The translations under genes were made by a program, and so were the position numbers. Source: Myxococcales bacterium (GTDB lineage: Bacteria > Myxococcota_A > Bradymonadia > UBA7976 > UBA1532). From it: a stretch of 64,000 nt of DNA. Shown piece by piece: positions 33,138 to 42,134 of the stretch (position 1 is the first letter of the stretch; each line of letters opens with the position of its first letter). The notes beneath the pieces were generated by a model that made no database searches, was not told the origin of the DNA, and worked only from the letters and a program-made list of their open reading frames with translations. The stretch lies in contig JACKDL010000013.1 in NCBI GenBank assembly GCA_020633555.1, positions 62,001 through 126,000 of the forward strand, in the 5' to 3' direction.

Positions 33138-34295
33138 GTGCGCATCGCCTATCTCACCGACGAGACCTTCCCGAACCGCAACGCGAGCGGTCTCCAGATC
33201 GTCCAGACGCTGTCAGCGCTGCATCGCGCCGGTGCGGCGGTGGACATGGTGTTCCCGGCGAAGCCCGGCGATCGGCGTGGGGTCGCCGGCTGGCGCGATA
33301 CGCTCGAGGACCACTTCCACGTGCCGTGCCCCTTCGGCCTGGTGCCCTTGCCGACGTGGCTGGGCGGGCGGCGGCCGCCCATCAAGGTGGCCCACGGCGT
33401 GCTCGGCACGGGCCACGCGCTGCGAGGGGGCTACGACCTGATCTACACCCGGACCGTGGCCCCCATCGCGCCCGCGCTGGCCGCCCGTCGCTGGGTGTTG
33501 TTCGAGACCTACCGGCCGCTGACGCGGCAGTTCGGCTGGTCCCGGCGGCCCTTCGTGCGGGTGGGGCACCACCCCCGCTTCGTCGGCATCGTCACCCACA
33601 GCAAGCTGGCGCGGCAGGCCTTCGTCGAGGACGGCCTGCCCGAAGACCGCGTGAGGACGGTCTACAACGGGTTCGATCCCGCGGCCTTCGCCGAGCGCCG
33701 GACGCCGTCGGAGGCGCGGGCGCTGCTGGGGCTGCCCGAGCGGCCGACGGTGGTCTACACCGGGCGGATCGCGCCGGTGAAGAGCACCGATCTGCTGCTG
33801 GACGCGGCCGCCCGCACGCCCGAGGCCCACTGGGTGCTGGCCGGGGCAGACGACACCGAGGAGGCGCGGCCCTATGTGGAGCGGGCGCGCGCCATGCCCA
33901 ACGTGACCTGCACGGGCTACCTCACGGGCCCCCAGCTGGTGCAGGTGCTGCAGGCGGGCGACGTGCTCGTGGTGCCGCCCAGCGCCGCGCCCCTTCAGCG
34001 GTTCGGCACCACGGTGCTGCCCATCAAGGTGTTCACCTACCTGGCGGCCCACCGGGCCATCGTGGCGGGGGATCTGCCCGACGCCGGCGAGCTGCTGACC
34101 CATGAAAGGAACAGCCTGCTGGTGCGGCCCGATGACGTGGAGGCCCTCGCGGGCGCCGTGCGGCGGCTGGTGGTCGAGCCCGCGTTGCGGGACCGGCTGG
34201 CCACCGCCGCGGCTGCGACCTCCGAGGCCCTCACCTGGCCCGCACGGGCCGAGCGCATTCTCGACTTCATCCAGGGGCGCACCGGCCTGCGGTGA
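33138..34295 (+). CDS. GT4-family glycosyltransferase
   Basis: 385 residues. The start is the GTG at 33138 with GGAGG seven bases upstream. GT-B fold: the N-terminal domain begins RIAYLTDETFPN and the C-terminal nucleotide-sugar domain has VVYTGRIAPVKSTDLLLDA, a GYLTGPQLVQVLQAGDVLVVP stretch, and late acidic residues where GT4 enzymes bind the donor (IKVFTYLAAHRAIVAGD). It resembles glycosyltransferases of exopolysaccharide, LPS or glycolipid synthesis. It lies 93 bases after the metalloprotease pair, so it may be read through, but no functional link is visible. Acceptor unknown. Confidence 0.88.
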   Translation: MRIAYLTDETFPNRNASGLQIVQTLSALHRAGAAVDMVFPAKPGDRRGVAGWRDTLEDHFHVPCPFGLVPLPTWLGGRRPPIKVAHGVLGTGHALRGGYDLIYTRTVAPIAPALAARRWVLFETYRPLTRQFGWSRRPFVRVGHHPRFVGIVTHSKLARQAFVEDGLPEDRVRTVYNGFDPAAFAERRTPSEARALLGLPERPTVVYTGRIAPVKSTDLLLDAAARTPEAHWVLAGADDTEEARPYVERARAMPNVTCTGYLTGPQLVQVLQAGDVLVVPPSAAPLQRFGTTVLPIKVFTYLAAHRAIVAGDLPDAGELLTHERNSLLVRPDDVEALAGAVRRLVVEPALRDRLATAAAATSEALTWPARAERILDFIQGRTGLR

Positions 34296-34311
34296 GGCGC
34301 CTCGGCCTGGA

Positions 34312-35277
34312 CTACGGGCGCGCCAGCCAGTCGGCGATGGGCGCGAACACCTGGGCGGGGGCCGGATCGCTGATGAACAGATCCGCGTGGGCCATGGGCT
34401 CGCTGGCCGAGCCCACGTGGATCACCTTGCGGTCGGGTGAGCGCACCATGGCGTTGTGCGCCGAGCAGACCGTGTCCTCGGGCACGACGCCATCGGCGTT
34501 GGCCACCACGGTCAACAGCGGGTGGGTCAGGCGCGCCACGTCGCGCGTCAGGTTGCGCTGCCCGTGCTTCAGGTCGCCCTGGGCCACCCAGCGGGCGATC
34601 TGCACGTTCACGGTCGGGCTGGGATCGTCCACGGTCTGGGTGAGCTGGCCCGGCTCACTCAGGTCGCAGATGGCGGGGTGCAGGTACATGTGCAGCAGGC
34701 CCGGGATCTTGGCCGCCGCGGGCAGCAGCGTGCGGGCCAGGGGGCGCAGGTTGCGCACGGGCAACGCCCCCCAGAGCGGAGGCGCGGCCGCCAGGGCCTT
34801 CACCAGCGGGTGGGTATCCGTCCACCGCATCGGGCCGCCCAGGTTGACCAGCCGCCGGGCCCGCGGTTCGGGCCACCAGGCGGCGTGCATGAGCATGTAG
34901 GTGGCGCCCAGGCTGCAGCCGATGAGGTCGGCCTGGCTGTGCCCGCCGGCGTTGCGCTCAGCGATGGCGTCCAGGGCACAGGCCAGGTCCACCAGCCCCA
35001 CGTCCTCGAGCCGGTAGCGGCGGCTGCCCCCCGTGGACTCGCTGTGCCCCTGGCCGCGCAGATCGGTGGCCCACACCTCGAAGCCCTGCGCGGCCAGGAA
35101 GGGGGCGATGCCCCGCGCTTTGGGGTGGTAGCCCAGGATGAAGCTGTTCATGGCGTAGCCGGGCACCATGACCACCGGCGGGCGGTCGGGGCGGTGGGCG
35201 GCGGGGTCGATCCAGCGGTGGAGGGCCAGCCGCCAGCCCGCCCGGTTGTCGATGAGGTGGGTCGTCCGCTGGATCAT
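34312..35277 (-). CDS. Alpha/beta hydrolase
   Basis: 321 residues, ATG at 35277. Features: PPVVMVPGYAMNS (oxyanion region), DLRGQGHSES, nucleophile elbow GCSLG (Ser nucleophile), an acid in VVANADGVVPEDT, and a late His in PMAHADLF. The core resembles PHA-synthase-like and polyneuridine-esterase-like hydrolases, with a helical cap between elbow and acid. The substrate is not predictable. It is transcribed alone, convergent with the glycosyltransferase (16-base gap), and divergent from the acyl-carrier-protein operon. Family call firm. Confidence 0.88.
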   Translation of the reverse strand: MIQRTTHLIDNRAGWRLALHRWIDPAAHRPDRPPVVMVPGYAMNSFILGYHPKARGIAPFLAAQGFEVWATDLRGQGHSESTGGSRRYRLEDVGLVDLACALDAIAERNAGGHSQADLIGCSLGATYMLMHAAWWPEPRARRLVNLGGPMRWTDTHPLVKALAAAPPLWGALPVRNLRPLARTLLPAAAKIPGLLHMYLHPAICDLSEPGQLTQTVDDPSPTVNVQIARWVAQGDLKHGQRNLTRDVARLTHPLLTVVANADGVVPEDTVCSAHNAMVRSPDRKVIHVGSASEPMAHADLFISDPAPAQVFAPIADWLARP

Positions 35278-35316
35278 CGTGGGGCTCCGCGAGTGTGGGC
35301 CGGGGCGTTGTCCGCT

Positions 35317-35345
35317 GTGATAGCAACGGGGCTGCGTGGTGTCGA
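35317..35345 (-). promoter_or_regulatory. Sigma-70-type promoter of the alpha/beta hydrolase gene
   Basis: On the - strand TCGACA (35345-35340), a 17-base spacer and TATCAC (35322-35317), about 40 bases upstream of the ATG. Confidence 0.55.
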
Positions 35346-35380
35346 GGGCCGGTGGCGCCCCGAGTGACCAACGGGGACCG

Positions 35381-35408
35381 TCAGGCGGCGGCTCCAGTGG
35401 CCGCCTGA
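35381..35408. promoter_or_regulatory. Dyad upstream of the sigma-54-type promoter, possible activator site
   Basis: TCAGGCGGC (35381-35389) and GCCGCCTGA (35400-35408) are perfect 9-base inverted arms around 10 bases. It lies about 60-90 bases upstream of the predicted sigma-54 start. It could instead be a hairpin in an untranslated region of the divergent gene. Confidence 0.35.
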
Positions 35409-35443
35409 GCGTCCTTCCGCCCGGCTTTGACCCCCTTGCGGGC

Positions 35444-35459
35444 TGGCGCGCCTCTTGCT
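35444..35459 (+). promoter_or_regulatory. Sigma-54-type -24/-12 promoter of the ACP-kinase operon
   Basis: TGGCGCGCCTCTTGCT matches TGGCACG-N4-TTGCW with one mismatch, and GG and GC are 10 bases apart. The predicted start is near 35470, about 37 bases upstream of the acyl carrier protein ATG. Confidence 0.65.
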
Positions 35460-35506
35460 TTGGCCCCTGAACCGTGACCGGCGTTCCCCCCGACGAGGTG
35501 TCTGCG

Positions 35507-35758
35507 ATGGCTTCGGATGAGGTCTTCCTCCGCCTGCGCGCGATCATCGTCGAGCAGTTCGGTAAGGCACCCGAGCAGGTCACCCGCGACACCACCTTGC
35601 GCGGGGGCTTGATGTTGGACAGCCTCGATCTGATGGATCTGGCCGCCTACATCCAACGCAGCTTTGGCGTGGACGCCGACGGGCAGGCCTTGCGCGACGC
35701 GCACACCCTGGCGGGGCTGGCCCGCTGGGTGCGGGAGCGTCGCCAGGTCGCCGCGTGA
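35507..35758 (+). CDS. Acyl carrier protein
   Basis: 83 residues, ATG at 35507 with GAGG eight bases upstream. The four-helix ACP pattern is clear: FLRLRAIIVEQFG in helix 1, then LMLDSLDLMDLA with the phosphopantetheine-attachment Ser in DSL at the start of helix 2. Length and acidity are typical. It is a stand-alone carrier. No ketosynthase, acyltransferase or phosphopantetheinyl transferase lies beside it. Instead its stop overlaps the start of a kinase gene (GTGA). This separates it from the primary fatty-acid ACP, which sits among fab genes. Acyl cargo unknown. Confidence 0.9.
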   Translation: MASDEVFLRLRAIIVEQFGKAPEQVTRDTTLRGGLMLDSLDLMDLAAYIQRSFGVDADGQALRDAHTLAGLARWVRERRQVAA

Positions 35759-38088
35759 CCCCCGGCCGGCCCGGGCGGGTCGTCATCGGCGGCCGCTTTG
35801 CGGCGCTGAGGCGGCTCGGGGCCGGCCAAGAGGGCGAGGTCTATCTGGCCCGGGATCAGCAGCCGGGCCCCCTGGGCGCACGCGTGGCGGTGAAGGTGCT
35901 TCGGCCGGTGGTCCGCGAGGACGCCGAGGCTGCGGGCCGCCTCCGCCGTGAGGCGGCGCTGCTGGCGCCCCTGTCGCATCCCAACATCGTGCGCATCGTG
36001 GCCCATGGTGAGGATCCGGACCTGGGGCCCTACCTGGCCATGGAGTACGTGGACGGGGTGCCCATGGACGCGTGGGGTCCGGACACCCCGCTCGAGGGCT
36101 ACCTGGAGTGGCTGCGCCAGGCCTGCCTGGCGCTGGAGCACCTGCACGTCGAGGGTGTCGTTCACCGGGACGTGAAGCCCGCGAACCTGCGGGTGGCCCA
36201 GGATGGGGCCCGGCCCAGGGTGGTGCTGCTGGACTTCGGGCTGTCGGCCCACGCCCACGACTCGGTGGCAGGGACCCCCCAGTACATGGCCCCCGAGGTG
36301 GTGCAACGCCACGAGGTCGGGCCACCCGCCGACGTCTACGCCCTGGGCGTGATGCTGTTCCACTTCATCGCGGGACGCCTGCCCTTCGACGGCGCTCACG
36401 GGGTCGCAGTAGCCCTGCAACACGTCAACGAGCCCGTACCCACGCTGACCCCGCGGGCCGGCCTGCGGGTGCCGCCCGCGGTCATCGACGTGGTGCGTGT
36501 CGCCTTGGCCAAGCGCCCCGACGAGCGGTTCGACGACGCGGGCGCCTTCGGGCGGGCCATGGCCCGCGCCATCGGGCAGACCACCGCGCCGCCGCAGGTG
36601 TCGGCCGCGGCGAGCCGGATCGCGGCCATCGCGGGCGAGGCGGCGCGGCTGCGTACCAGTGAGCCCCCCGGCCCCATGGGGCCGTCGGTCGAGGCTGTGC
36701 TGGAGGACCACTGCCAGGGTGACATGGCGTTCGTGCGGGCGCTCGAGGCGCTGCTGGAGGCCGAGGGGGTCCTGAGCCGCTCCAGCGGCCAACTGGCCTG
36801 GACGCGGACGCCACGTCCCCAGCGCTGGCCTACGAGCCCGGCTGCGCTCAAGGCGCGGCGGTTGGCCCAGACCGTCGATGGCTGGGCTGCTGACACGGGC
36901 GCCGTCGAGGCGGTCCTGGCGCTGGACCTGGCCGGGGGCCGGATGCCAGCGACAGTGGCCCACGCCGTCGCGTCCGGCGAGACCTGGGTGCGGCTCGAAG
37001 GCCTGGGCGTGGTGCAACGCCGCGAGGGCAACTGCTGGGCCTTCACGGATCATGAGCTGGGACCGAACGCGCGGCGTCAGTGGCCGGCCGCGCAGCGGGC
37101 CAGGGCGGCGGCCGCGTTGGCCGAGGCCCTGGGCGCGCTGCCCGACGCCGATCCGCTGCGCATTGCCCGCCTGTGGGGCGTGGCCGGTCGACACCGTGAG
37201 GCCGGGGAGGCCCTGAAGCGGGCGGCGGACGAGGCCTGGGCGCGCGGCGAACACGCCCAGGCGCTGGCCCACGGTGAGGGCGCCCTTCGGCAGATCAACC
37301 GGGCGCCGGCCGACGCGGAGCGGGCCGGCACGCTGCGGGTGTGGCACGCGCGGCGGCTCCGGCAGGCGGGGCAGGTGGAGGCGGCGGTGCGGCTCGCACA
37401 GGCCGGGCGGGTCGAGGCCGAGCGCGAGGGCTGGTGGGCCGTGTTGGGCGAGGCGGCGTGGCTGCTGGCGGACGTGGATCGCGACCTGAAGGCTTGGGCC
37501 ACGGCCGTGGCCGAGTACGGGGCCGCGGCGGCCGCCTTCGAGGCCGCCGGGCACAGCACCCAGGCGGTGGACGTGCGGCTCGAGCAGGGCCGGCTGTTGC
37601 GGGCGCTGGGGCGGCTGGAGGATGCCTTCGCCGCCTTCGAAGCCGCCGGGCAAGCCCTGTCTGAAGGCGAGGATCCGCTGCGGGCGGCGACCATCGCGTT
37701 GGGCGCCGGTGAGGTGGCGCTGCGGGCGGGCGATCCGGACCAGGCGGTGCCGCGCCTGTCGGCGGCGCGGGACGCTTTTCAGGCCCACGATCGGCTGCGT
37801 CCGGCCGCCCGAGCAGCCTGGCTCCAGGGCGAAGCCCTCCGGCTGGCGGGCGCCCGCGAGCGGTCGCGCGAGGCGCTGCTGGGCGCGGTGGGCCTGTGGC
37901 AGCGGCTGAGTGACGGGGTGGGTGAGGCCACGGGCTGGCAGGCGCTGGCGCGGCTGGCGCGCCTGGAGGGGCGGCCGGACGAGGGGCGGGCGGCGCTCGA
38001 GCGGGCGGCGGCCCTGCTGGCGGCCGCCGGGCTGGACGAGCGGGCCCGCCGGGTCCAGGTAGAGCTGGAAGGGCTGGGGCCGGCGTGA
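35755..38088 (+). CDS. Ser/Thr protein kinase with long helical-repeat C-terminus
   Basis: 777 residues from the GTG at 35755, which overlaps the ACP stop. Kinase domain (about 10-275): glycine loop GAGQEGEVY, Lys47 in VAVKVL, HRDVKPAN (137-144), DFG (160-162), GTPQYMAPE; all key residues present. A ~150-residue middle region follows (VEAVLEDHCQGDMAFVRALE). Residues ~450-777 consist of TPR-like helical repeats rich in Ala/Leu/Arg. No membrane segment, so it is cytoplasmic. It is translationally coupled to the ACP upstream and to a second, larger kinase downstream (GTGA overlap), so the three proteins are probably made in fixed proportion. Confidence 0.9.
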   Translation: MTPGRPGRVVIGGRFAALRRLGAGQEGEVYLARDQQPGPLGARVAVKVLRPVVREDAEAAGRLRREAALLAPLSHPNIVRIVAHGEDPDLGPYLAMEYVDGVPMDAWGPDTPLEGYLEWLRQACLALEHLHVEGVVHRDVKPANLRVAQDGARPRVVLLDFGLSAHAHDSVAGTPQYMAPEVVQRHEVGPPADVYALGVMLFHFIAGRLPFDGAHGVAVALQHVNEPVPTLTPRAGLRVPPAVIDVVRVALAKRPDERFDDAGAFGRAMARAIGQTTAPPQVSAAASRIAAIAGEAARLRTSEPPGPMGPSVEAVLEDHCQGDMAFVRALEALLEAEGVLSRSSGQLAWTRTPRPQRWPTSPAALKARRLAQTVDGWAADTGAVEAVLALDLAGGRMPATVAHAVASGETWVRLEGLGVVQRREGNCWAFTDHELGPNARRQWPAAQRARAAAALAEALGALPDADPLRIARLWGVAGRHREAGEALKRAADEAWARGEHAQALAHGEGALRQINRAPADAERAGTLRVWHARRLRQAGQVEAAVRLAQAGRVEAEREGWWAVLGEAAWLLADVDRDLKAWATAVAEYGAAAAAFEAAGHSTQAVDVRLEQGRLLRALGRLEDAFAAFEAAGQALSEGEDPLRAATIALGAGEVALRAGDPDQAVPRLSAARDAFQAHDRLRPAARAAWLQGEALRLAGARERSREALLGAVGLWQRLSDGVGEATGWQALARLARLEGRPDEGRAALERAAALLAAAGLDERARRVQVELEGLGPA

Positions 38089-41000
38089 GCCCGCTGAGCG
38101 ATCGCTACCGGCTGGAGCGCGTCCTGGGCGAGGGTGGGCTGGCGATCGTCTGGGCCGCCACGGACCTGGAACAGGGCCGGGCCGTGGCCATCAAGCGCCT
38201 GAAGCCCGAGGCGGCGGCTCAGCCGGCGTTGGTCCGTCGGCTGCGCCGCGAGGCCCGCGCCATGGCGGGCCTGGAGCACCCCCACATCCTCCAGGCCCTG
38301 TCGGTGGTCGAAGATGAGGCGGGCCTGCCGTGCCTGGTGCTGGAGCGTGCAGAGGGCCCCACGCTGGGTGCCTGGGGCCAACAGCGCCGAAGCCTGGCCC
38401 ACCGCGTGACGGCCCTGGAGCAGGTGCTTGCGGCGCTCGCGCACATGCACGCCCGCGGGGTCGTACACCGCGACCTGAACCCGGCCAACATCCTGGTGTC
38501 CCGCGGTGCCGACGGCGGGCCCCATGTGCGCCTGCTGGACTTCGGCTTCGCTGGCTTCGAGGGGGAGCGGGAGGCCGGGCCCCATGCCGTGTTTGGTGCC
38601 CCGGCCTACATGTCGCCCGAGCAGGCAGCCGGCGAGCGGCGGCTGGGTCCGGCGACCGATCTGTACGCGGTCGCCGCCATCGCGTGGGAGCTGTTCACGG
38701 GCCACCCCCCCTTCTCGGCGGAGACCGCGACGGCTGTGCTGATGCAGCAGCTCACCGCGCCGCTCCCCGAGCTGCACCCCCTGCCGGGCCTGGAACTGCC
38801 TGAAGGCATGGGCGACTGGTTGGCGCGGGGCCTGGCCAAGGCGCCCGGGGAGCGGCCGCCGTCGGCCGGCGAGATGCGCCGGGGGCTGTTGACGCTTTGG
38901 CACGCCGCGGATCGCCCATCGGCCATCGCGCCGCCGGCGGGGGCGCCCGCCGCCGAGGAGTCGAGCGGCTCGCTCAGCTACGCCGTGCTGTCCGAGGCCG
39001 CGGACACGGAGCGCATGCCTCTGGTGGGCCGCGACGCCGATCGGCAGTGGCTCTGGGACGCCGTGCGTGCAGCCTGCGCCGACCGCATGGGTCGCTGTCT
39101 GGTGCTCGAGGGGCCCTCCGGCGTGGGCGCCACACGGCTCGGTGATTGGCTGATCGGGGCCGTGGCGGAGGGCGGCTGGCTGCAGACCGGGCGGAGCCGG
39201 TGGGTGATGGGGCCCGTCCAGGGCGGCCTGGCCGAGGCCGTCCGGCCGCTGCTCTGGGGCACCGATGGGGGCGCGCCCGATCAGGGGGCCGTGCGCGACT
39301 GGCTCCTGCGTCCGGGCTCCACGCCGGTGCCCCACCGGGCCCTGGCTGCCGCGCTGGCGGCGGCCGCGGGTCGCCTGCCGGTGCTCCTGTTCCTCGACGG
39401 CCTGGATCAGGCCAGCGAGGCCGAGCGCGAGGCCCTGGGCCGCCTGGTCGAGGCCGTCTGCCGCCTGGACTGCCCGGTGGTGGTGTTGGTGACCGCGCGG
39501 CGGGCGCTGGAGGACGACGGCGGCGAGACCGCTGTGGACGGCCTGTTGGCCGGCCAGGGCGAGGTGGCGCTGAGGCGGCTGGAGGGGCTGGGCCGGGCCG
39601 AACTCGAGCAGCTCTGCCAGCAGGTGCTGGTGCTTCACCCCGACGCCGCTAGGGCGGTGGCGCGCGCCGCCGCAGGGCGGCCCCTGCACGCCGTGATGTC
39701 CCTGGCGGCGCTGCGGGCCGAGGGCGCGCTGGAGCGGGTGGACGGGGTCCACCGGCTGAGCCGGCCGATGGCCTTGCCCTCATCGCTCGGCGACGTCGCG
39801 AGCCGCTGGTTGGCCAGCGTCTTCGCCCGCCGGGCCGACGGCCCGCGCCTGCGGGACCTGGCTGAGCGGCTGGCAGTGCTGGGGCAGGGGGCGCCCTTCG
39901 ATCTGGCGGTGGAGCTGGGGCGGACCGCCGGCCTGGGCGCCGAGGTGGTGGAGCGGGCCATCGATCGGCTGCTCCGGCTGGGGATCCTGGAGGACGCTCG
40001 GGACGACGCCTTCGTCATCCGGCACCCGGTGATCTGGAAGGCCCTGCGGCGACAGGCGACCGCCCGGACGGACGCCGCCGCCCTCCACCTGCAGGCGGCC
40101 GAGGCCCACCAGCGGCGGGGCGGGCCGCTCACGGGCGACGAGGCGGCCACGGTCGCGGCGCACTTCCGGGCCGCAGGGCGCGTGGGGCGGGCGGTGGAGG
40201 CCTTGCTGGAGGCTGGCCAGCGGGCCCGGCGGGCGGGGGCGCTCACCCGGGCCTCGGCGCGCTTCGCGCGGGCACTGCGCTGGCTCGATCAGGCGGTGGA
40301 CGGCCCCCACCTTGCGCTGCGAGCCGAGGCGCTGCTTGGGCGGGCCGAGGTGGCGCTGGCCCGGCGCGCCGTGGACGAGGCGCGCCGGCTGGGCCATGCC
40401 CTGCGGGGGCTGCGGGCAGGCGAGCCGGCTGCGGCCACGGACGGCGCGTGGGTCCTGGCCCGTGCCGCGTTGCTCGATGGACGGCCCCAGGAGGCGCTGC
40501 AGCGGCTGGACGACGCGCTCCGGGGCCGCGCCGAGGTGGATCCCCGGCGGCGCGGGCGCCTGGGCCTGACCCGGGCGCGGGTGGCGCTCCAGCTCGACGA
40601 TCTGGCCGCGGCCCAGGCCGCCTCCCAGGCAGCGGTGGAGGCCTTCGAGCAGGCCAACGACGCGCTGGGGCAGGCGGAGGCCCGGCTGGTGTTGGGTGTC
40701 CTGGCGGCACGGGCGGGTGAGGCCAACGTGGCCCGCCGGGCCCTGCGCGGGGCTGCGCGCCTGGCCGAGGGCTGCGGGGAGCACCCGGTGGCGGCCCAGG
40801 CGTGGCTGCGGTTGGCCGAGCTGTTGCGCCGGGGCGGGGACACGGCGGGTGCCCTGGAGGCGGCCACCGCTGCGGAGCGGGCGGCCACCCGCACGGGCGA
40901 CCGGCTGGCGCTGGGGCGGGCCGCGCGCGCCCACGGTGACGCAGCTCGGGCCGCCGCCCGATACGAAGAGGCGCGGGGCGCCTACGCGAGCGCGGCGCGC

Positions 41001-41357
41001 ACCTTCGAGGCGGCGGGCGACAACTTCCAGCGGGGCATCTGCCTGAGCCAGCTTGGTCGGCTGGCCTGGCGGGCGGGCGACCTGGGCGGGGCCCAGGCGG
41101 CCTTCAGCCAGGCGGTGGCCGCCCTGGAGCCCTATGACGACCCCGTGCGGCTGGCGCTGCTGGGGATCTACCAGGCCCATGTCGCGCTGCTGCTGGGCGA
41201 CGGGGACGGCCTGAGCACGCACCTGGGGCGCGCGCTGGCCATCGAGGCGGCGTACCCCCAGCGGGGCGGCGCATGGCGGAAGGCGTTGGGGGCCCTGGCC
41301 GACGCCCTGCCGGCGGGCGATCCCCGCCGGGCCGGACTGGTCGAGCGGGCCCGCTGA
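38085..41357 (+). CDS. Ser/Thr kinase fused to AAA-type ATPase-like domain and TPR array
   Basis: 1,090 residues from the GTG at 38085. The kinase domain (about 5-270) has GEGGLAIVW, Lys37, HRD at 128-130 and DFG at 152-154, but the catalytic-loop Lys is Asn132 (HRDLNPAN). A STAND/AAA-like region (about 310-560) begins MPLVGRDADRQWLWD. Its P-loop reads GPSGVGAT (343-350): the invariant Lys is Ala349, so ATP binding there is doubtful. The domain also has VLLFLDGLDQAS, a Walker-B-like strand. From about 600 to the end are TPR-like repeats. This kinase-ATPase-TPR plan is known from bacterial PknK-like proteins. It is the last gene of the ACP operon. It may act mainly as a scaffold or pseudo-enzyme. 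Confidence 0.88.
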   Translation: MSPLSDRYRLERVLGEGGLAIVWAATDLEQGRAVAIKRLKPEAAAQPALVRRLRREARAMAGLEHPHILQALSVVEDEAGLPCLVLERAEGPTLGAWGQQRRSLAHRVTALEQVLAALAHMHARGVVHRDLNPANILVSRGADGGPHVRLLDFGFAGFEGEREAGPHAVFGAPAYMSPEQAAGERRLGPATDLYAVAAIAWELFTGHPPFSAETATAVLMQQLTAPLPELHPLPGLELPEGMGDWLARGLAKAPGERPPSAGEMRRGLLTLWHAADRPSAIAPPAGAPAAEESSGSLSYAVLSEAADTERMPLVGRDADRQWLWDAVRAACADRMGRCLVLEGPSGVGATRLGDWLIGAVAEGGWLQTGRSRWVMGPVQGGLAEAVRPLLWGTDGGAPDQGAVRDWLLRPGSTPVPHRALAAALAAAAGRLPVLLFLDGLDQASEAEREALGRLVEAVCRLDCPVVVLVTARRALEDDGGETAVDGLLAGQGEVALRRLEGLGRAELEQLCQQVLVLHPDAARAVARAAAGRPLHAVMSLAALRAEGALERVDGVHRLSRPMALPSSLGDVASRWLASVFARRADGPRLRDLAERLAVLGQGAPFDLAVELGRTAGLGAEVVERAIDRLLRLGILEDARDDAFVIRHPVIWKALRRQATARTDAAALHLQAAEAHQRRGGPLTGDEAATVAAHFRAAGRVGRAVEALLEAGQRARRAGALTRASARFARALRWLDQAVDGPHLALRAEALLGRAEVALARRAVDEARRLGHALRGLRAGEPAAATDGAWVLARAALLDGRPQEALQRLDDALRGRAEVDPRRRGRLGLTRARVALQLDDLAAAQAASQAAVEAFEQANDALGQAEARLVLGVLAARAGEANVARRALRGAARLAEGCGEHPVAAQAWLRLAELLRRGGDTAGALEAATAAERAATRTGDRLALGRAARAHGDAARAAARYEEARGAYASAARTFEAAGDNFQRGICLSQLGRLAWRAGDLGGAQAAFSQAVAALEPYDDPVRLALLGIYQAHVALLLGDGDGLSTHLGRALAIEAAYPQRGGAWRKALGALADALPAGDPRRAGLVERAR

Positions 41358-41366
41358 GGGACCGGC

Positions 41367-41957
41367 TCAGAAGGTGCCGCGAACGCCCACGCCCAGGGGG
41401 ATGGTGTTCAGCGTCGCCGTGATGTCGTCGCCGTAGGTGGTGGTGGTGAAGTAGCCCAGGTTCGCAAACGCGGAGACCTGGTCGTTGATGGCGTACGAGC
41501 CGCCAAAGTTGAAGCGGAGGCTCCAGCCGAACCGGCTGTCGGTGCTCTGGTTGCCACCACCGGGCACCTCGACGTCTCGCGACGTCCAGATGGTCGGGCC
41601 CACCCCCAGCATGCCGTCGAAGGTGACCTTCTCGACGATGGGGAAGCTCATCCGCGCCCGCAGGTGCGGCGACAGGACGAGCTGGCTGTCACCCTTGGCG
41701 TTGTCACCGTCGGGGCTGAACCACCAGAAGCCCATCTCGGCCCCGATGCCCACGCTGGGGGCCAGCATCTGGTCGATGCCCGGGATGATCCCGAAGGCGA
41801 TGGCGCTCCAGGCGTCGCTGCCGTCGACGGACTTGCCGTCCACCTCGGACTCGGCGCCCACACCGAAGCCGGCCAGGAACTCGATGCCGCCCGAGAAGTC
41901 GGCGGCGGCCACGCCGGGCAGCGCCAGGGCGAGGGCGATGATCAGGGTACGCACCAT
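41367..41957 (-). CDS. Outer-membrane beta-barrel protein
   Basis: 196 residues, ATG at 41957 with GGAGGAG upstream. A cleavable signal peptide (IIALALALPGVAAA) is followed by alternating hydrophobic strands such as GIGAEMGFWWFSPDG, LRARMSFPIVEKVTFDG and AFANLGYFTTTT. The C-terminus is VGVRGTF with a final Phe, the outer-membrane insertion signal. The size fits a small eight-strand OmpW/OmpX-like barrel. It is transcribed alone, nine bases from the convergent kinase gene and divergent from clpB. Confidence 0.82.
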   Translation of the reverse strand: MVRTLIIALALALPGVAAADFSGGIEFLAGFGVGAESEVDGKSVDGSDAWSAIAFGIIPGIDQMLAPSVGIGAEMGFWWFSPDGDNAKGDSQLVLSPHLRARMSFPIVEKVTFDGMLGVGPTIWTSRDVEVPGGGNQSTDSRFGWSLRFNFGGSYAINDQVSAFANLGYFTTTTYGDDITATLNTIPLGVGVRGTF

Positions 41958-41986
41958 GACTCTAGTCTCCTCCAGGTCGTGCCGGG

Positions 41987-42016
41987 GTTGTAGCAGGGCC
42001 CGGCCGGGCGACGGAA
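41987..42016 (-). promoter_or_regulatory. Possible promoter of the outer-membrane protein gene
   Basis: On the - strand TTCCGT (42016-42011), an 18-base spacer and TACAAC (41992-41987) within TGCTACAA, the same -10 context as upstream of the Gly-rich lipoprotein. The -35 match is weak. Confidence 0.35.
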
Positions 42017-42134
42017 GTTGCCCGAGGGTTTACGCCACCGCGGGCGTGCTTACGGTGCCGGGCGAAACCGGTCGCCGCGCGCGGTCGACCCTGGAAACCC
42101 GTTCGCATTCAAGCGTGACCTCAGGAGGTCTCCC

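Noticed and set aside
34107..34118. Third copy of the AACAGCCTG palindrome arm
   Set aside because: It lies inside the glycosyltransferase coding sequence and has no inverted partner nearby.
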